In this document: one piece after another, positions 25,104-34,556 of the stretch
Position numbering within the stretch: position 1 is the first letter of the stretch
Layout of the letters: each line of letters starts with the position of its first letter
NCBI RefSeq assembly: GCF_001277195.1
Contig: NZ_CP012268.1
Span: 2,914,001-2,978,000, forward strand
Origin: Cronobacter muytjensii ATCC 51329
Lineage (GTDB): Bacteria > Pseudomonadota > Gammaproteobacteria > Enterobacterales > Enterobacteriaceae
DNA length: 64,000 nucleotides
Reading direction: 5' to 3'
Program-made: the position numbers and the translations under genes
The notes under the pieces: generated by a model
The model's input: the letters and a program-made list of their open reading frames with translations, nothing else
Told to the model about the DNA's origin: nothing
Databases searched by the model: none

Positions 25104-25991
25104 ATGATTAAGCAATACCTGCAAGTAACGAAACCAGGCATCATTTTCGGCAACCTGATATCGGTTATCGGGGGATTCCTGCTGGCTTCCAAAGGCAGCA
25201 TCGACTATCCCCTGTTCCTTTTCACCCTCGTGGGGGTGTCGCTGGTCGTGGCGTCCGGTTGTGTGTTTAACAACTACATCGACCGTGATATTGACCGCAA
25301 AATGGAGCGCACCAAAAACCGTGTGCTGGTGAAGGGACTGATTTCACCGAAAATGTCGCTGGTGTACGCCACCTTGTTGGGTATTGCTGGCTTTATGCTG
25401 CTCTGGTTCGGTGCGAACCCGCTGGCGATGTGGCTGGCGGTCATGGGCTTTGTGGTGTATGTCGGGGTATATAGCCTCTACATGAAACGCCACTCGGTCT
25501 ATGGCACGCTGATAGGCTCGCTGTCCGGCGCTGCGCCGCCGGTTATCGGCTACTGCGCGGTGACTAACGAGTTCGATACCGGCGCGTTGATCCTGCTTGC
25601 GATTTTCAGCCTGTGGCAGATGCCTCACTCCTACGCGATTGCGATTTTCCGCTTTAAGGATTATCAGGCCGCTAACATTCCGGTGCTGCCGGTGGTTAAA
25701 GGGATTTCTGTGGCCAAAAACCACATTACCCTTTACATCATCGCCTTCGCCGTGGCGACCCTGATGCTCTCGCTGGGCGGTTATGCCGGGTATAAATACC
25801 TGGTGGTGGCGGCAGCGGTCAGCGTCTGGTGGCTTGGCATGGCCCTGCGCGGCTACAAGGCTGAAAACGATAAAGTCTGGGCACGCAAACTGTTTGTGTT
25901 CTCGATTGTCGCTATCACCTCGCTGAGCGTGATGATGTCCGTGGACTTTATGGTGCCGGATTCACAGAGTCTGCTGACTTACGTCTGGTAA
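25104..25991 (+). CDS. cyoE: Protoheme IX farnesyltransferase (heme O synthase)
   Basis: Membrane prenyltransferase of the UbiA superfamily that attaches a farnesyl group to heme b to make the heme O required by CyoB. The 295-residue protein has the aspartate motif NNYIDRDIDRKMERTKNR (around residues 55-72) and the second conserved loop YTDFLKR-like YSLYMKRHS, within about nine helices. The ATG at 25104 follows AAGAGCGGCG; the open frame upstream overlaps cyoD. Last gene of the operon, followed by a terminator. Confidence 0.98.
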   Translation: MIKQYLQVTKPGIIFGNLISVIGGFLLASKGSIDYPLFLFTLVGVSLVVASGCVFNNYIDRDIDRKMERTKNRVLVKGLISPKMSLVYATLLGIAGFMLLWFGANPLAMWLAVMGFVVYVGVYSLYMKRHSVYGTLIGSLSGAAPPVIGYCAVTNEFDTGALILLAIFSLWQMPHSYAIAIFRFKDYQAANIPVLPVVKGISVAKNHITLYIIAFAVATLMLSLGGYAGYKYLVVAAAVSVWWLGMALRGYKAENDKVWARKLFVFSIVAITSLSVMMSVDFMVPDSQSLLTYVW

Positions 25992-26003
25992 GTCACCGAC
26001 ACG

Positions 26004-26030
26004 AAAAAGGGTGCTACGGCACCCTTTTTT
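26004..26030 (+). terminator. Rho-independent terminator of cyoABCDE
   Basis: AAAAAGGGTGC and GCACCCTTTTT form a stem around a TACG loop and are followed by further T, 12 bases after the cyoE stop. The A-rich left arm makes it potentially bidirectional. Confidence 0.95.
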
Positions 26031-26162
26031 ATTGCGCTCATCCGGGCCGATATTCATTGACAGCATGAATAGTTAACCCTTGAAATATTTTCTAAATAAC
26101 CCGGCATTTACCCTCCCCTGCCCTCGCACTACACTAAGGCCTGCTTTTTATCTGAGGTGGTA

Positions 26163-27527
26163 ATGAACGATAACAAAATGACACCAGTCGAGTTGCGCGC
26201 GACATGGGGTTTAGGGACGGTTTTTTCTTTGCGCATGCTCGGTATGTTTATGGTACTGCCGGTCATTACTACTTACGGAATGGCGTTACAGGGCGCCAGC
26301 GAAGCGCTGATTGGCCTCGCGATTGGTATTTACGGCCTCGCGCAGGCGATTTTCCAGGTGCCGTTTGGCCTGCTTTCTGACCGTATTGGTCGTAAACCGC
26401 TGATTGTCGGCGGTCTCGCGATTTTCGTTATCGGCAGCCTGGTCGCCGCGCTGACCGACTCCATCTGGGGCATTATTCTCGGGCGCGCGCTGCAAGGCTC
26501 CGGCGCTATCGCCGCCGCCGTTATGGCGCTGCTCTCCGATCTCACCCGCGAACAGAACCGTACCAAGGCGATGGCCTTTATCGGCGTCAGCTTCGGCGTG
26601 ACGTTCGCCATCGCGATGGTGCTTGGCCCGATAATTACCCACGCGCTCGGCCTGCATGCGCTGTTCTGGATGATCGCGGTGCTCGCGACCGCGGGCATTC
26701 TCATCACGCTCTGGGTCGTGCCCGACAGCGACAGCCATGTGCTGAACCGTGACTCAGGCATGGTCAAAGGCTGTTTTCGCAAAGTGCTGGCCGAGCCGAC
26801 GCTGCTGAAACTTAACTTCGGCATTATGTGCCTGCATATTCTCCTGATGTCGACCTTTGTCGCCCTGCCCGGCCAGCTGGAAGCCGCAGGTTACCCGGCG
26901 GCGGCGCACTGGAAAGTTTATCTGTGCACCATGCTGATTTCGTTCGTCTCGGTGGTGCCGTTCATTATTTATGCCGAAGCGAAGCGCAAAATGAAGCGCG
27001 TGTTTCTCCTCTGCGTGGCGCTGTTGCTTATCGCCGAAATCGTGCTGTGGGGCGCAGGTCCGCACTTCTGGGAGCTTATCGTCGGCGTACAGCTATTTTT
27101 CATCGCGTTTAATCTGATGGAGGCGATGCTGCCGTCGCTTATCAGCAAAGAGTCGCCGGCGGGCTATAAAGGCACCGCCATGGGCGTATACTCCACCAGC
27201 CAGTTTCTGGGTGTGGCCATCGGCGGCTCGCTGGGCGGCTGGGTCGATGGCCTGTTCGATTCCCAGACGGTCTTTCTGGTCGGCGCGCTGCTGGCGACCG
27301 TCTGGCTGCTGGTCAGCACCACGATGAAAGAGCCGCCGTATGTCAGCAGTATTCGCGTGGAAATTCCGCCTGGAGTGTCGGCAGATGAAACGCTCGCGCA
27401 GCGTTTGCGTGAGACTGCGGGCGTCAGCGAGGCGGTGGTAGTGCCTGATGAACGCAGCGCGTATCTGAAAATCGACACCAAAGTGACAAACCGCGTCGAG
27501 ATAGAACAGCAGATCCGCCACGCTTAA
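26163..27527 (+). CDS. yajR: Major-facilitator transporter YajR
   Basis: A 454-residue 12-helix major-facilitator transporter with the motif A loop GLLSDRIGRKP (around residue 75) and a C-terminal cytosolic ferredoxin-like YAM domain (about 390-454, ending IEQQIRHA). The E. coli orthologue has a solved structure, but its substrate is not established. The ATG at 26163 gives the family start MNDNKMTP and good spacing from GAGG; an ATG two codons earlier is less likely. It sits between cyoE and the convergent yajQ as in E. coli. Confidence 0.94.
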   Translation: MNDNKMTPVELRATWGLGTVFSLRMLGMFMVLPVITTYGMALQGASEALIGLAIGIYGLAQAIFQVPFGLLSDRIGRKPLIVGGLAIFVIGSLVAALTDSIWGIILGRALQGSGAIAAAVMALLSDLTREQNRTKAMAFIGVSFGVTFAIAMVLGPIITHALGLHALFWMIAVLATAGILITLWVVPDSDSHVLNRDSGMVKGCFRKVLAEPTLLKLNFGIMCLHILLMSTFVALPGQLEAAGYPAAAHWKVYLCTMLISFVSVVPFIIYAEAKRKMKRVFLLCVALLLIAEIVLWGAGPHFWELIVGVQLFFIAFNLMEAMLPSLISKESPAGYKGTAMGVYSTSQFLGVAIGGSLGGWVDGLFDSQTVFLVGALLATVWLLVSTTMKEPPYVSSIRVEIPPGVSADETLAQRLRETAGVSEAVVVPDERSAYLKIDTKVTNRVEIEQQIRHA

Positions 27528-27552
27528 CCGTAGCCGCGACAATCAGACACAA

Positions 27553-27577
27553 AAAAGGGCGGATATTCCGCCCTTTT
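27553..27577. terminator. Bidirectional terminator between yajR and yajQ
   Basis: AAAAGGGCGGA and TCCGCCCTTTT form a perfect 11-bp stem with a 3-base loop between two convergent genes; both strands carry a T run after the stem. Confidence 0.93.
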
Positions 27578-27598
27578 GATTTTTGCCCTTCCGCTCGC

Positions 27599-28090
27599 TT
27601 AGTCGCGGAAGTTATTGAACTGGAACGGTTGGCCGAGGTTGCCGCCGCGCACCAGCGCGATCGCCTGCTGGAGATCGTCGCGGGCTTTACCGGTTACGCG
27701 AACCTGCTCGCCCTGGATTTGTGCCTGGACTTTGAGCTTACTGTCTTTAATCAGCTTAACGATTTTCTTCGCCATCGCGGTGTCGATGCCCTGCTTGAGC
27801 TTCGCTTCCACGCTCCAGGTTTTCCCGCTGTGCTCAAACTCTTCCGGCACGTCGATGGAGCTGCCTTCGATGCCGCGTTTTAGCAGCTTCGCGCGCAGGA
27901 TATCCAGCAGCTGATTGACCTGGAAATCTGATTCGCTCGTCACTTTAATGGTCTGGTTTTTTTCGTTCAGCTCAAAGCTTGCGGTCACGTTGCGGAAGTC
28001 GAAACGGGTTTCAAGTTCACGCGTGGCGTTCTCAACCGCGTTCTGCACTTCCCGCATTTCGACTTCAGAGACAATGTCAAAAGATGGCAT
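27599..28090 (-). CDS. yajQ: Nucleotide-binding protein YajQ
   Basis: A 163-residue cytoplasmic protein with two ferredoxin-like domains. Members of the family bind nucleotides, and some bind cyclic di-GMP. It begins MPSFDIVSEVEMREVQNAVE and ends with a basic stretch and GQPFQFNNFRD, as in E. coli. The start at 28090 is preceded by GAGGGAGATAGAAAAC; the frame is open 20 codons upstream without similarity. Its precise role in enterics is unclear. Confidence 0.95.
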   Translation of the reverse strand: MPSFDIVSEVEMREVQNAVENATRELETRFDFRNVTASFELNEKNQTIKVTSESDFQVNQLLDILRAKLLKRGIEGSSIDVPEEFEHSGKTWSVEAKLKQGIDTAMAKKIVKLIKDSKLKVQAQIQGEQVRVTGKARDDLQQAIALVRGGNLGQPFQFNNFRD

Positions 28091-28242
28091 GTTTTCTATC
28101 TCCCTCTCAGTATGTGCGTTGCATAATACCCGCAAAGGCGCATAACACAACCCGGAAACCGGCGGCAGGCGAAAGCCTAAGCGCTCACGTTATAATAGAC
28201 GTATGACACAACGCCCGGCGCCGTTGCGGGCGAGGAGGAATA

Positions 28243-29157
28243 ATGAAAATTACCGTGCTTGGGTGCGGCGCTTTAGGCCAGCTCTGGATGAGCGCGCTGC
28301 ACAAACAAGGTCACGAGGTACAGGGGTGGCTGCGCGTGCCGCAGTCATCCTGCCACGTCAGCCTGGTGGAAACCGACGGCAGCGCGTTTACACACACCTT
28401 TACCGCGAACGACGCCGCCTTTCTCGCCGACAGCGAGCTGCTGCTGGTAACGCTGAAAGCCTGGCAGGTCTCCGAGGCGGTGAGAGCGCTCGCTGCCCGC
28501 CTGCCCGCCGCCAGCCCCATTTTGCTGCTGCATAACGGTATGGGAACGCTGGATGAGCTACGCGCTATCGCGCAGCCGCTGCTCGCCGGCGTCACAACGC
28601 ATGCGGCGCGACGCGACGGCAATGTAGTAACGCATGTCGCTTGCGGCACCACGCATATTGGCCCGGTCACCCCGGACGCGCAGGACTATTCCCGGCTGGC
28701 GGCGCTGTTGCAGCAGGCGCTGCCGGATGTCGCCTGGCACGATAACGTTAATGCGTCGCGCTGGATAAAGCTTGCCGCCAACTGCGTGATAAACCCGCTG
28801 ACAGCGCTTTATAACTGCCCGAACGGCGAGCTGCGCGAGCGCCAGAATGAAGTGCGGGAGATTTGCGCCGAAGTGGCGCAGGTCATGCAGCGCGAAGGCT
28901 ACCACACGTCGACGGACAGCCTGCTTTACTATATCGACCAGGTTATCGAGAGCACCGCCGCCAATATTTCCTCAATGCTGCAGGATGTCCGCCAGCAGCG
29001 TCACACCGAGATTGATTACATCACCGGCTATCTGCTGCGCCGCGCCAGAGCGCATGGCCTGACGCTGCCGGTGAACAGCCGTCTGTATGAACAGATTAAA
29101 CGCAAGGAGAATGAGTATGAGCGCATCGGCACTGGTATGCCTCGCCCCTGGCACTGA
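28243..29157 (+). CDS. panE: 2-dehydropantoate 2-reductase
   Basis: NADPH-dependent ketopantoate reductase that makes pantoate for coenzyme A synthesis. The 304 residues show the Rossmann motif GCGALG (residues 7-12), and the catalytic lysine in SRWIKLAANCVINPLTAL (about 176). AGGAGG lies directly before the start. Its 3' end overlaps the beginning of yajL by 41 bp in another frame. Confidence 0.97.
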   Translation: MKITVLGCGALGQLWMSALHKQGHEVQGWLRVPQSSCHVSLVETDGSAFTHTFTANDAAFLADSELLLVTLKAWQVSEAVRALAARLPAASPILLLHNGMGTLDELRAIAQPLLAGVTTHAARRDGNVVTHVACGTTHIGPVTPDAQDYSRLAALLQQALPDVAWHDNVNASRWIKLAANCVINPLTALYNCPNGELRERQNEVREICAEVAQVMQREGYHTSTDSLLYYIDQVIESTAANISSMLQDVRQQRHTEIDYITGYLLRRARAHGLTLPVNSRLYEQIKRKENEYERIGTGMPRPWH

Positions 29158-29710
29158 AGAGACCGAAGCGGTCACCACCATCGATTTGCTGGTTCGCGGC
29201 GGCATTAAGGTCACCACCGCGAGCGTCGCGAGCGACGGTGATTTAACGATCGCGTGTTCGCGCGGCGTCCGGCTGCTGGCGGACGCGCCGCTGGTGGCAG
29301 TGGCGGACGGTGATTTCGACATCATTGTGCTGCCGGGCGGCCTGAAAGGCGCTGAAGCGTTTCGCGACAGTCCGCTGCTGGTCGAAACGGTGCGCCAGTT
29401 TCATTTATCCGGGCGGATTGTCGCGGCTATTTGCGCGGCGGCAGGTACAGTACTGGTGCCGCATGCGCTCTTTCCCATCGGCAACATGACCGGCCTCCCG
29501 GCGCTGAAAGAGACGATCCCGGACGATCAGTGGCAGGATAAACGCGTGGTCTGGGATCCGCGCGTCAACCTGCTGACCAGCCAGGGGCCAGGCACCGCGA
29601 TTGATTTCGCACTGAAGATTATCGACTTGCTGGTCGGGCGTGCAAAAGCGCACGAGGTCGCCGGTCAGTTGGTGCTGGCGGCGGGGATTTACAGCTATCG
29701 CGACTACTAA
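29117..29710 (+). CDS. yajL: Protein/nucleic-acid deglycase-type chaperone YajL
   Basis: DJ-1/PfpI superfamily protein of 197 residues linked to oxidative-stress protection; reported activities include glyoxalase, deglycase and chaperone functions, some of them disputed. The reactive cysteine sits in VAAICAAAGTV (about C106) at the nucleophile elbow. I chose the ATG at 29117 because AAGGAG is seven bases upstream and MSASALVCLAPG is the family start; ATG codons at 29087 and 29111 fit less well. It is probably cotranslated with panE. Confidence 0.96.
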   Translation: MSASALVCLAPGTEETEAVTTIDLLVRGGIKVTTASVASDGDLTIACSRGVRLLADAPLVAVADGDFDIIVLPGGLKGAEAFRDSPLLVETVRQFHLSGRIVAAICAAAGTVLVPHALFPIGNMTGLPALKETIPDDQWQDKRVVWDPRVNLLTSQGPGTAIDFALKIIDLLVGRAKAHEVAGQLVLAAGIYSYRDY

Positions 29711-29736
29711 GCTTTCCCGCCAGAAATTCTGCCCAT

Positions 29737-29766
29737 AAAAAATCCCCTCCGTGGAGGGGATTTTTC
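29737..29766. terminator. Bidirectional terminator between yajL and thiI
   Basis: AAAAATCCCCTCC and GGAGGGGATTTTT form a long stem with a very small loop between convergent genes. Confidence 0.95.
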
Positions 29767-29791
29767 TGTCACTTCGCGCAACGCGCTGGCG

Positions 29792-31240
29792 TTACGGACG
29801 GTAGACTTTCACGTTCTTAAAGCCCTGTTCCAGCAGATACAGCGCCTGCAGGCGGCTCATCACGCCGCGCTCGCACCACAGCAGATAGGTTTTGCTCTGG
29901 TCGAGATCGCCAAATTTCGTGCTGAGCTTATAGAACGGCAGCGACACTACCTCAACGCCATCGATAACCAGCGGTTTGTCATCCTGCTCGTCAACCGAGC
30001 GGATATCCAGAATCGCGTCGTTCGGGCCGAAACCGCTGACAGTTTCCACTTCCACCACCTGCTGTTCGGTCTGCTCGGCAATTTCGCGGATGTCGACGTT
30101 CGTGGCTTCCTCCACTACGCGGTCGAGGATAGTGAAATCGAAGTTCGCTTCTTCGGCTTCGATTTTCGCTTTCACGGCTTTCACGGTCGGGCTTTTAGAG
30201 ATCACGCCGCAATATTCCGGCATGGTCCGTGCAAAATCTTCGGTGCCGATTTTGCGGGCGATATCGATAATGTGCTCTTTGTCGTAAGAAATAAGCGGGC
30301 GCAGCACCAGCGTATCAGAGACATTATCGATAAGGCGCAGGTTGGTCAGCGTCTGGCTGGAGACCTGTCCCAGCGCCTCGCCGGTGACCAGCGCCTGCAC
30401 GCCATAACGCTCCGCCACTTTCGACGCCGCGCGCACCATCATACGCTTGAGCACCACGCCCATCTGGCCGTCGTCCACTTTTTCAAGGATTTCGCCGACC
30501 ACCGGCTCGAAGTTAATCGCCACAAAACGCACGCGGTGCGAGCTGCCAAAGCGGCTCCACAGGTAGTGCGCCACCTGGCGTACGCCGATTTCATGCGCCG
30601 CGCCGCCCAGGTTAAAGAAGCAGTAATGCACACGGCAACCGCGGCGCATCAGCATATAGCTGGAGACGCCGGAATCGAAGCCGCCGGAGATGAGCGACAG
30701 CACATCTTCCTGAGTGCCGATCGGGAAACCACCGATGCCTTCATAGCGGCCTTTTATCAGCAGCAGACGATCGTCTTCAATCTCAAGATGGACGGTAACG
30801 TCAGGCTGTTTTAATTTGACGCGGGCGGATTCAATATGCTGATTTAACCCGCCGCCAACGTAGCGCTCCACTTCAATAGAGCTAAACTCATGTTGACCGC
30901 GTCGCTTAACGCGCACGCAGAATGTTTTCCCTTCGAGCTGCTCACGCCAGTTGGCGAGCGCCTTCTCGAAAATGTCGTGCATATCCGTGAACGGCACGTC
31001 TTCGACTTCAAGAACGTGGTGAATGCCTGGGATACGGGTCAGCGCGTCGAGCACGGTATCGTGCTGGGCTTCATCTTTAATACGCACCACGATATGGTCC
31101 CAGTGGCGAACCACGGCAAGATTTTCATCGTAGTGTTTCAGTACGTTACGAATATTCCCGGTCAGGATTTTTATAAAGCGCAACCGCACAGACTGGCTTT
31201 TAATGGTGATTTCCGGGAATAATTTAATGATAAACTTCAT
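29792..31240 (-). CDS. thiI: tRNA 4-thiouridine synthase / thiamine sulfurtransferase ThiI
   Basis: Makes 4-thiouridine at tRNA position 8 and helps supply sulfur for the thiazole of thiamine. The 482-residue enterobacterial form has an N-terminal ferredoxin-like and THUMP region (to about 165), a PP-loop ATPase with SGGFDSGVSSYML, and a C-terminal rhodanese domain with its catalytic cysteine in LLWCERGVMSRLQ (C456). The start MKFIIKLFPE at 31240 was chosen from family length; the frame is open 55 codons upstream. Located between yajL and the divergent xseB-ispA-dxs group. Confidence 0.97.
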   Translation of the reverse strand: MKFIIKLFPEITIKSQSVRLRFIKILTGNIRNVLKHYDENLAVVRHWDHIVVRIKDEAQHDTVLDALTRIPGIHHVLEVEDVPFTDMHDIFEKALANWREQLEGKTFCVRVKRRGQHEFSSIEVERYVGGGLNQHIESARVKLKQPDVTVHLEIEDDRLLLIKGRYEGIGGFPIGTQEDVLSLISGGFDSGVSSYMLMRRGCRVHYCFFNLGGAAHEIGVRQVAHYLWSRFGSSHRVRFVAINFEPVVGEILEKVDDGQMGVVLKRMMVRAASKVAERYGVQALVTGEALGQVSSQTLTNLRLIDNVSDTLVLRPLISYDKEHIIDIARKIGTEDFARTMPEYCGVISKSPTVKAVKAKIEAEEANFDFTILDRVVEEATNVDIREIAEQTEQQVVEVETVSGFGPNDAILDIRSVDEQDDKPLVIDGVEVVSLPFYKLSTKFGDLDQSKTYLLWCERGVMSRLQALYLLEQGFKNVKVYRP

Positions 31241-31452
31241 GGTGGCTATGATTCGTTGGCAAGCCCACCGGGGCTTAGAAAATGGTACTGCAGGACGTAG
31301 CGCGCCTGCATCGTGAGCCCGGCAGTATATCACCATCGCGGTGTAACTGCGCCTGTTACCAACCCACAAGGCGTTATTTGCTAATCTTTGCGTCTCCGCT
31401 ACCATGCAGTGTCGCTGAAATGACAGTTAACCCATAGAGTCAGACATTTACT

Positions 31453-31695
31453 ATGCCGAAGAAAAATGAACAGCCGGCCAGCTTCGAAACTGCCCTGTCG
31501 GAACTTGAGCTCATCGTCAACCGTCTGGAAAGCGGCGACCTGCCGCTCGAAGAGGCGCTCAATGAATTTGAACGCGGCGTGCAGCTTGCGCGCCAGGGCC
31601 AGGTAAAACTGCAACAGGCGGAGCAACGCGTGCAGATCCTGCTTTCTCAGAATGAGGATGCGCCTCTTACCCCCTTTACGCCGGACGCCGAGTAA
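31453..31695 (+). CDS. xseB: Exodeoxyribonuclease VII small subunit
   Basis: An 80-residue helical subunit that wraps XseA to form exonuclease VII, a single-strand-specific nuclease. The signature FETALSELELIVNRLESGDLPLEEAL is seen (split across residues 11-36), with the second helix FERGVQLARQGQ. It is the first gene of xseB-ispA-dxs and is separated from ispA by two bases. Confidence 0.97.
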   Translation: MPKKNEQPASFETALSELELIVNRLESGDLPLEEALNEFERGVQLARQGQVKLQQAEQRVQILLSQNEDAPLTPFTPDAE

Positions 31696-31697
31696 AC

Positions 31698-32597
31698 ATG
31701 GATTTCAGTCAACAGCTTCAGTCGCAGGCTGAGCGGGCCAACGGCGCGCTGCAGCATTTTATTGGCGCCCTGCCGTTTCAGAAGAGTCCACTGGTTGAGG
31801 CGATGCTCTACGGCACATTATTAGGCGGTAAACGCCTGCGGCCGTTTCTGGTCTACGCCACCGGTGAGATGTTCGGCGTCAGCCCGACCGCGCTGGATGC
31901 CCCGGCCGCGGCCATTGAGTGCATTCACGCCTACTCGCTGATGCATGACGATCTGCCGGCAATGGATGACGACGATCTGCGTCGCGGACAGCCGACCTGC
32001 CATATCCGCTTCGGCGAAGCGAGCGCGATCCTTGCGGGCGATGCGCTGCAAACGCTGGCGTTTTCAATTTTAAGCGACGCGCCGATGGACAACGTGGCGC
32101 TGCGCGACCGCCTCGCGATGGTCTCTGAGCTCGCGAAAGCGAGCGGCGTGGCGGGCATGTGCGGCGGTCAGGCGCTCGATCTCGAAGCCGAAGGCCAGCA
32201 GGTCGATCTCGACGCGCTGGAGCGCATCCATCGCCATAAAACCGGCGCGCTTATCCGCGCGGCGGTACGCATGGGCGCTTTGTGCGCTGGAGATAAAGGC
32301 CGCGACGCGCTGGTTTATCTTGACAGTTACGCAGAAAGCATCGGCCTCGCCTTCCAGGTACAGGATGACATTCTGGATGTGGTGGGTGATACTGCCACCC
32401 TTGGTAAACGCCAGGGTGCCGATCAGCAACTTGGCAAAAGCACCTACCCCGCCCTGCTGGGTCTTGAGCAAGCCCAGGCGAAAGCGCGCAGTTTGTGCGA
32501 CGACGCTCTGGCGGCGCTGGCGCCGCTGAAAGCCCAGACGCTGGATACCGCAACACTGGAAGCGTTAGCGAATTTCATAATCCAACGTGATAAATAA
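31698..32597 (+). CDS. ispA: Farnesyl diphosphate synthase
   Basis: All-trans prenyltransferase (299 residues) that condenses isopentenyl diphosphate with dimethylallyl and geranyl diphosphate. It has the first aspartate-rich motif DDLPAMDDDDLRRG (around 84-97), the GGKRLRPFL lead-in, and the second motif QVQDDILD. Farnesyl diphosphate feeds heme O (CyoE, this window), quinones and undecaprenyl carriers. It lies between xseB and dxs in one operon. Confidence 0.98.
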   Translation: MDFSQQLQSQAERANGALQHFIGALPFQKSPLVEAMLYGTLLGGKRLRPFLVYATGEMFGVSPTALDAPAAAIECIHAYSLMHDDLPAMDDDDLRRGQPTCHIRFGEASAILAGDALQTLAFSILSDAPMDNVALRDRLAMVSELAKASGVAGMCGGQALDLEAEGQQVDLDALERIHRHKTGALIRAAVRMGALCAGDKGRDALVYLDSYAESIGLAFQVQDDILDVVGDTATLGKRQGADQQLGKSTYPALLGLEQAQAKARSLCDDALAALAPLKAQTLDTATLEALANFIIQRDK

Positions 32598-32624
32598 ACG
32601 TATAACACCACGATGAGTCTCTGA

Positions 32625-34487
32625 ATGAGTTTTGATACTGCCAAATACCCGACCCTGGCGCTGGTGGACTCCACTGCACAGCTGCGCCTGTTGCCAAAAG
32701 AGAGTTTGCCGAAGCTGTGCGACGAACTGCGTCGCTATCTGCTCGACAGCGTGAGCCGCTCAAGCGGACACTTCGCCTCCGGGCTGGGCACGGTGGAGCT
32801 TACCGTGGCGTTGCATTACGTCTACAACACGCCGTTTGACCAGCTTATCTGGGACGTGGGCCATCAGGCGTACCCGCATAAAATTCTGACCGGACGCCGT
32901 GACCGCATCGGCACCATCCGTCAGAAAGGCGGCCTGCACCCGTTCCCGTGGCGCGGCGAGAGCGAATATGACGTGTTAAGCGTCGGCCACTCGTCCACGT
33001 CTATCAGCGCGGGTATCGGTATCGCCGTCGCCGCGGCGCGCGAGGAGAAAAACCGCCGCACCGTCTGCGTGATTGGCGACGGCGCGATTACCGCCGGTAT
33101 GGCGTTCGAGGCGATGAACCATGCGGGCGATATCCGCCCGGATATGCTGGTCGTCCTTAACGACAACGAAATGTCGATTTCCGAGAATGTCGGCGCGCTG
33201 AATAACCATCTGGCGCAGCTACTCTCCGGCAAGCTCTACTCGCGGCTTCGCGAAGGCGGCAAACGCGTCTTCTCCAATGTGCCGCCAATCAAAGAGCTGC
33301 TCAAGCGTACTGAAGAGCACATTAAAGGCATGGTCGTGCCGGGCACGCTGTTTGAAGAACTGGGCTTTAACTATATCGGCCCTGTGGATGGCCACGACGT
33401 GCTGGGGCTGGTGCATACACTCAAAAATATGCGCGACCTCAAAGGCCCGCAGTTCCTGCATATCATGACCAGGAAAGGCCGTGGTTATGAGCCGGCGGAA
33501 AAAGATCCCATTACCTTCCACGCGGTGCCGAAATTCGATCCGGAAAGCGGTACGCTGCCGAAAAGCAGCGGCGGCCAGCCGAGCTACTCAAAAATCTTCG
33601 GCGACTGGCTGTGCGAAACCGCCGCTAAAGACGACAAACTGATGGCCATTACCCCCGCCATGCGCGAGGGCTCCGGCATGGTCGAATTCTCCCGCCAGTA
33701 TCCGGAGCAATATTTTGATGTAGCGATTGCCGAACAGCATGCGGTCACCTTCGCGGCGGGTCTCGCGATTGGCGGTTACAAGCCGGTGGTGGCGATTTAC
33801 TCCACCTTCCTGCAACGCGCCTATGATCAGGTCATTCATGATGTCGCCATCCAGAAACTGCCGGTGCTGTTCGCGATTGACCGCGCAGGGATCGTCGGCG
33901 CCGACGGCCAGACGCATCAGGGCGCGTTCGATCTCTCTTATCTGCGCTGCATCCCGGATATGGTCATCATGACGCCGAGCGATGAGAACGAGTGCCGCCA
34001 GATGTTGTTTACCGGCTATCACTACAACGACGGCCCGAGCGCCGTGCGCTATCCGCGCGGCAACGCGCTCGGCGTGACGCTGGAGCCGCTGCAAAAGCTG
34101 CCGATTGGCAAAGGCGTGGTAAAACGCCACGGTGAAAAAGTGGCGCTGCTCAACTTCGGCACACTGCTGCCGGAGGCCACTCAGGCCGCCGAAGCGCTCA
34201 ACGCGACGCTTGTCGATATGCGCTTTGTGAAACCGCTTGATGAAGCGCTGATCATGGAGCTCGCCGAACGCCACGAGGCGCTGGTCACCATCGAAGAGAA
34301 CGCCATTATGGGCGGCGCGGGCAGCGGCGTTAACGAATTGCTGATGGCGAAGCGCAAACCGGTGCCGGTGCTGAACCTCGGCCTGCCGGATCACTTTATC
34401 CCTCAGGGCACCCAGGACGAAGCGCGCGCGGAGATTGGCCTTACCGCCGACGGCATCGCCCGGCGCGTGCGCGACTGGCTCGCCTGA
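32625..34487 (+). CDS. dxs: 1-deoxy-D-xylulose-5-phosphate synthase
   Basis: Thiamine-diphosphate enzyme joining pyruvate and glyceraldehyde 3-phosphate in the first step of the MEP isoprenoid pathway; its product also feeds thiamine and pyridoxal synthesis. The 620 residues show the histidine in SVSRSSGHFASGLG, the ThDP-binding GDGAITAGMAFEAMNHAG segment around 152 and the transketolase element IAEQHAVTFAAGLA. It begins 27 bp after ispA. A hairpin spans the gap to yajO. Confidence 0.98.
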   Translation: MSFDTAKYPTLALVDSTAQLRLLPKESLPKLCDELRRYLLDSVSRSSGHFASGLGTVELTVALHYVYNTPFDQLIWDVGHQAYPHKILTGRRDRIGTIRQKGGLHPFPWRGESEYDVLSVGHSSTSISAGIGIAVAAAREEKNRRTVCVIGDGAITAGMAFEAMNHAGDIRPDMLVVLNDNEMSISENVGALNNHLAQLLSGKLYSRLREGGKRVFSNVPPIKELLKRTEEHIKGMVVPGTLFEELGFNYIGPVDGHDVLGLVHTLKNMRDLKGPQFLHIMTRKGRGYEPAEKDPITFHAVPKFDPESGTLPKSSGGQPSYSKIFGDWLCETAAKDDKLMAITPAMREGSGMVEFSRQYPEQYFDVAIAEQHAVTFAAGLAIGGYKPVVAIYSTFLQRAYDQVIHDVAIQKLPVLFAIDRAGIVGADGQTHQGAFDLSYLRCIPDMVIMTPSDENECRQMLFTGYHYNDGPSAVRYPRGNALGVTLEPLQKLPIGKGVVKRHGEKVALLNFGTLLPEATQAAEALNATLVDMRFVKPLDEALIMELAERHEALVTIEENAIMGGAGSGVNELLMAKRKPVPVLNLGLPDHFIPQGTQDEARAEIGLTADGIARRVRDWLA

Positions 34488-34499
34488 CCTCTGCTTCGT

Positions 34500-34554
34500 T
34501 TCCGCTCCTGCTATGCTTAAAGGTACCCTTTGTGACCCGAAAGCAGGAGCGGAA
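34500..34554 (+). other. Inverted repeat covering the yajO ribosome binding site
   Basis: TTCCGCTCCTGCT (34500-34512) and AGCAGGAGCGGAA (34542-34554) are perfect 13-bp complements around a 29-base loop. The right arm contains the AGGAG Shine-Dalgarno sequence of yajO and ends two bases before its ATG, so a transcript reading through from dxs could mask it. No T run follows, so it is not a classical terminator. Confidence 0.8.
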
Positions 34555-34556
34555 CC

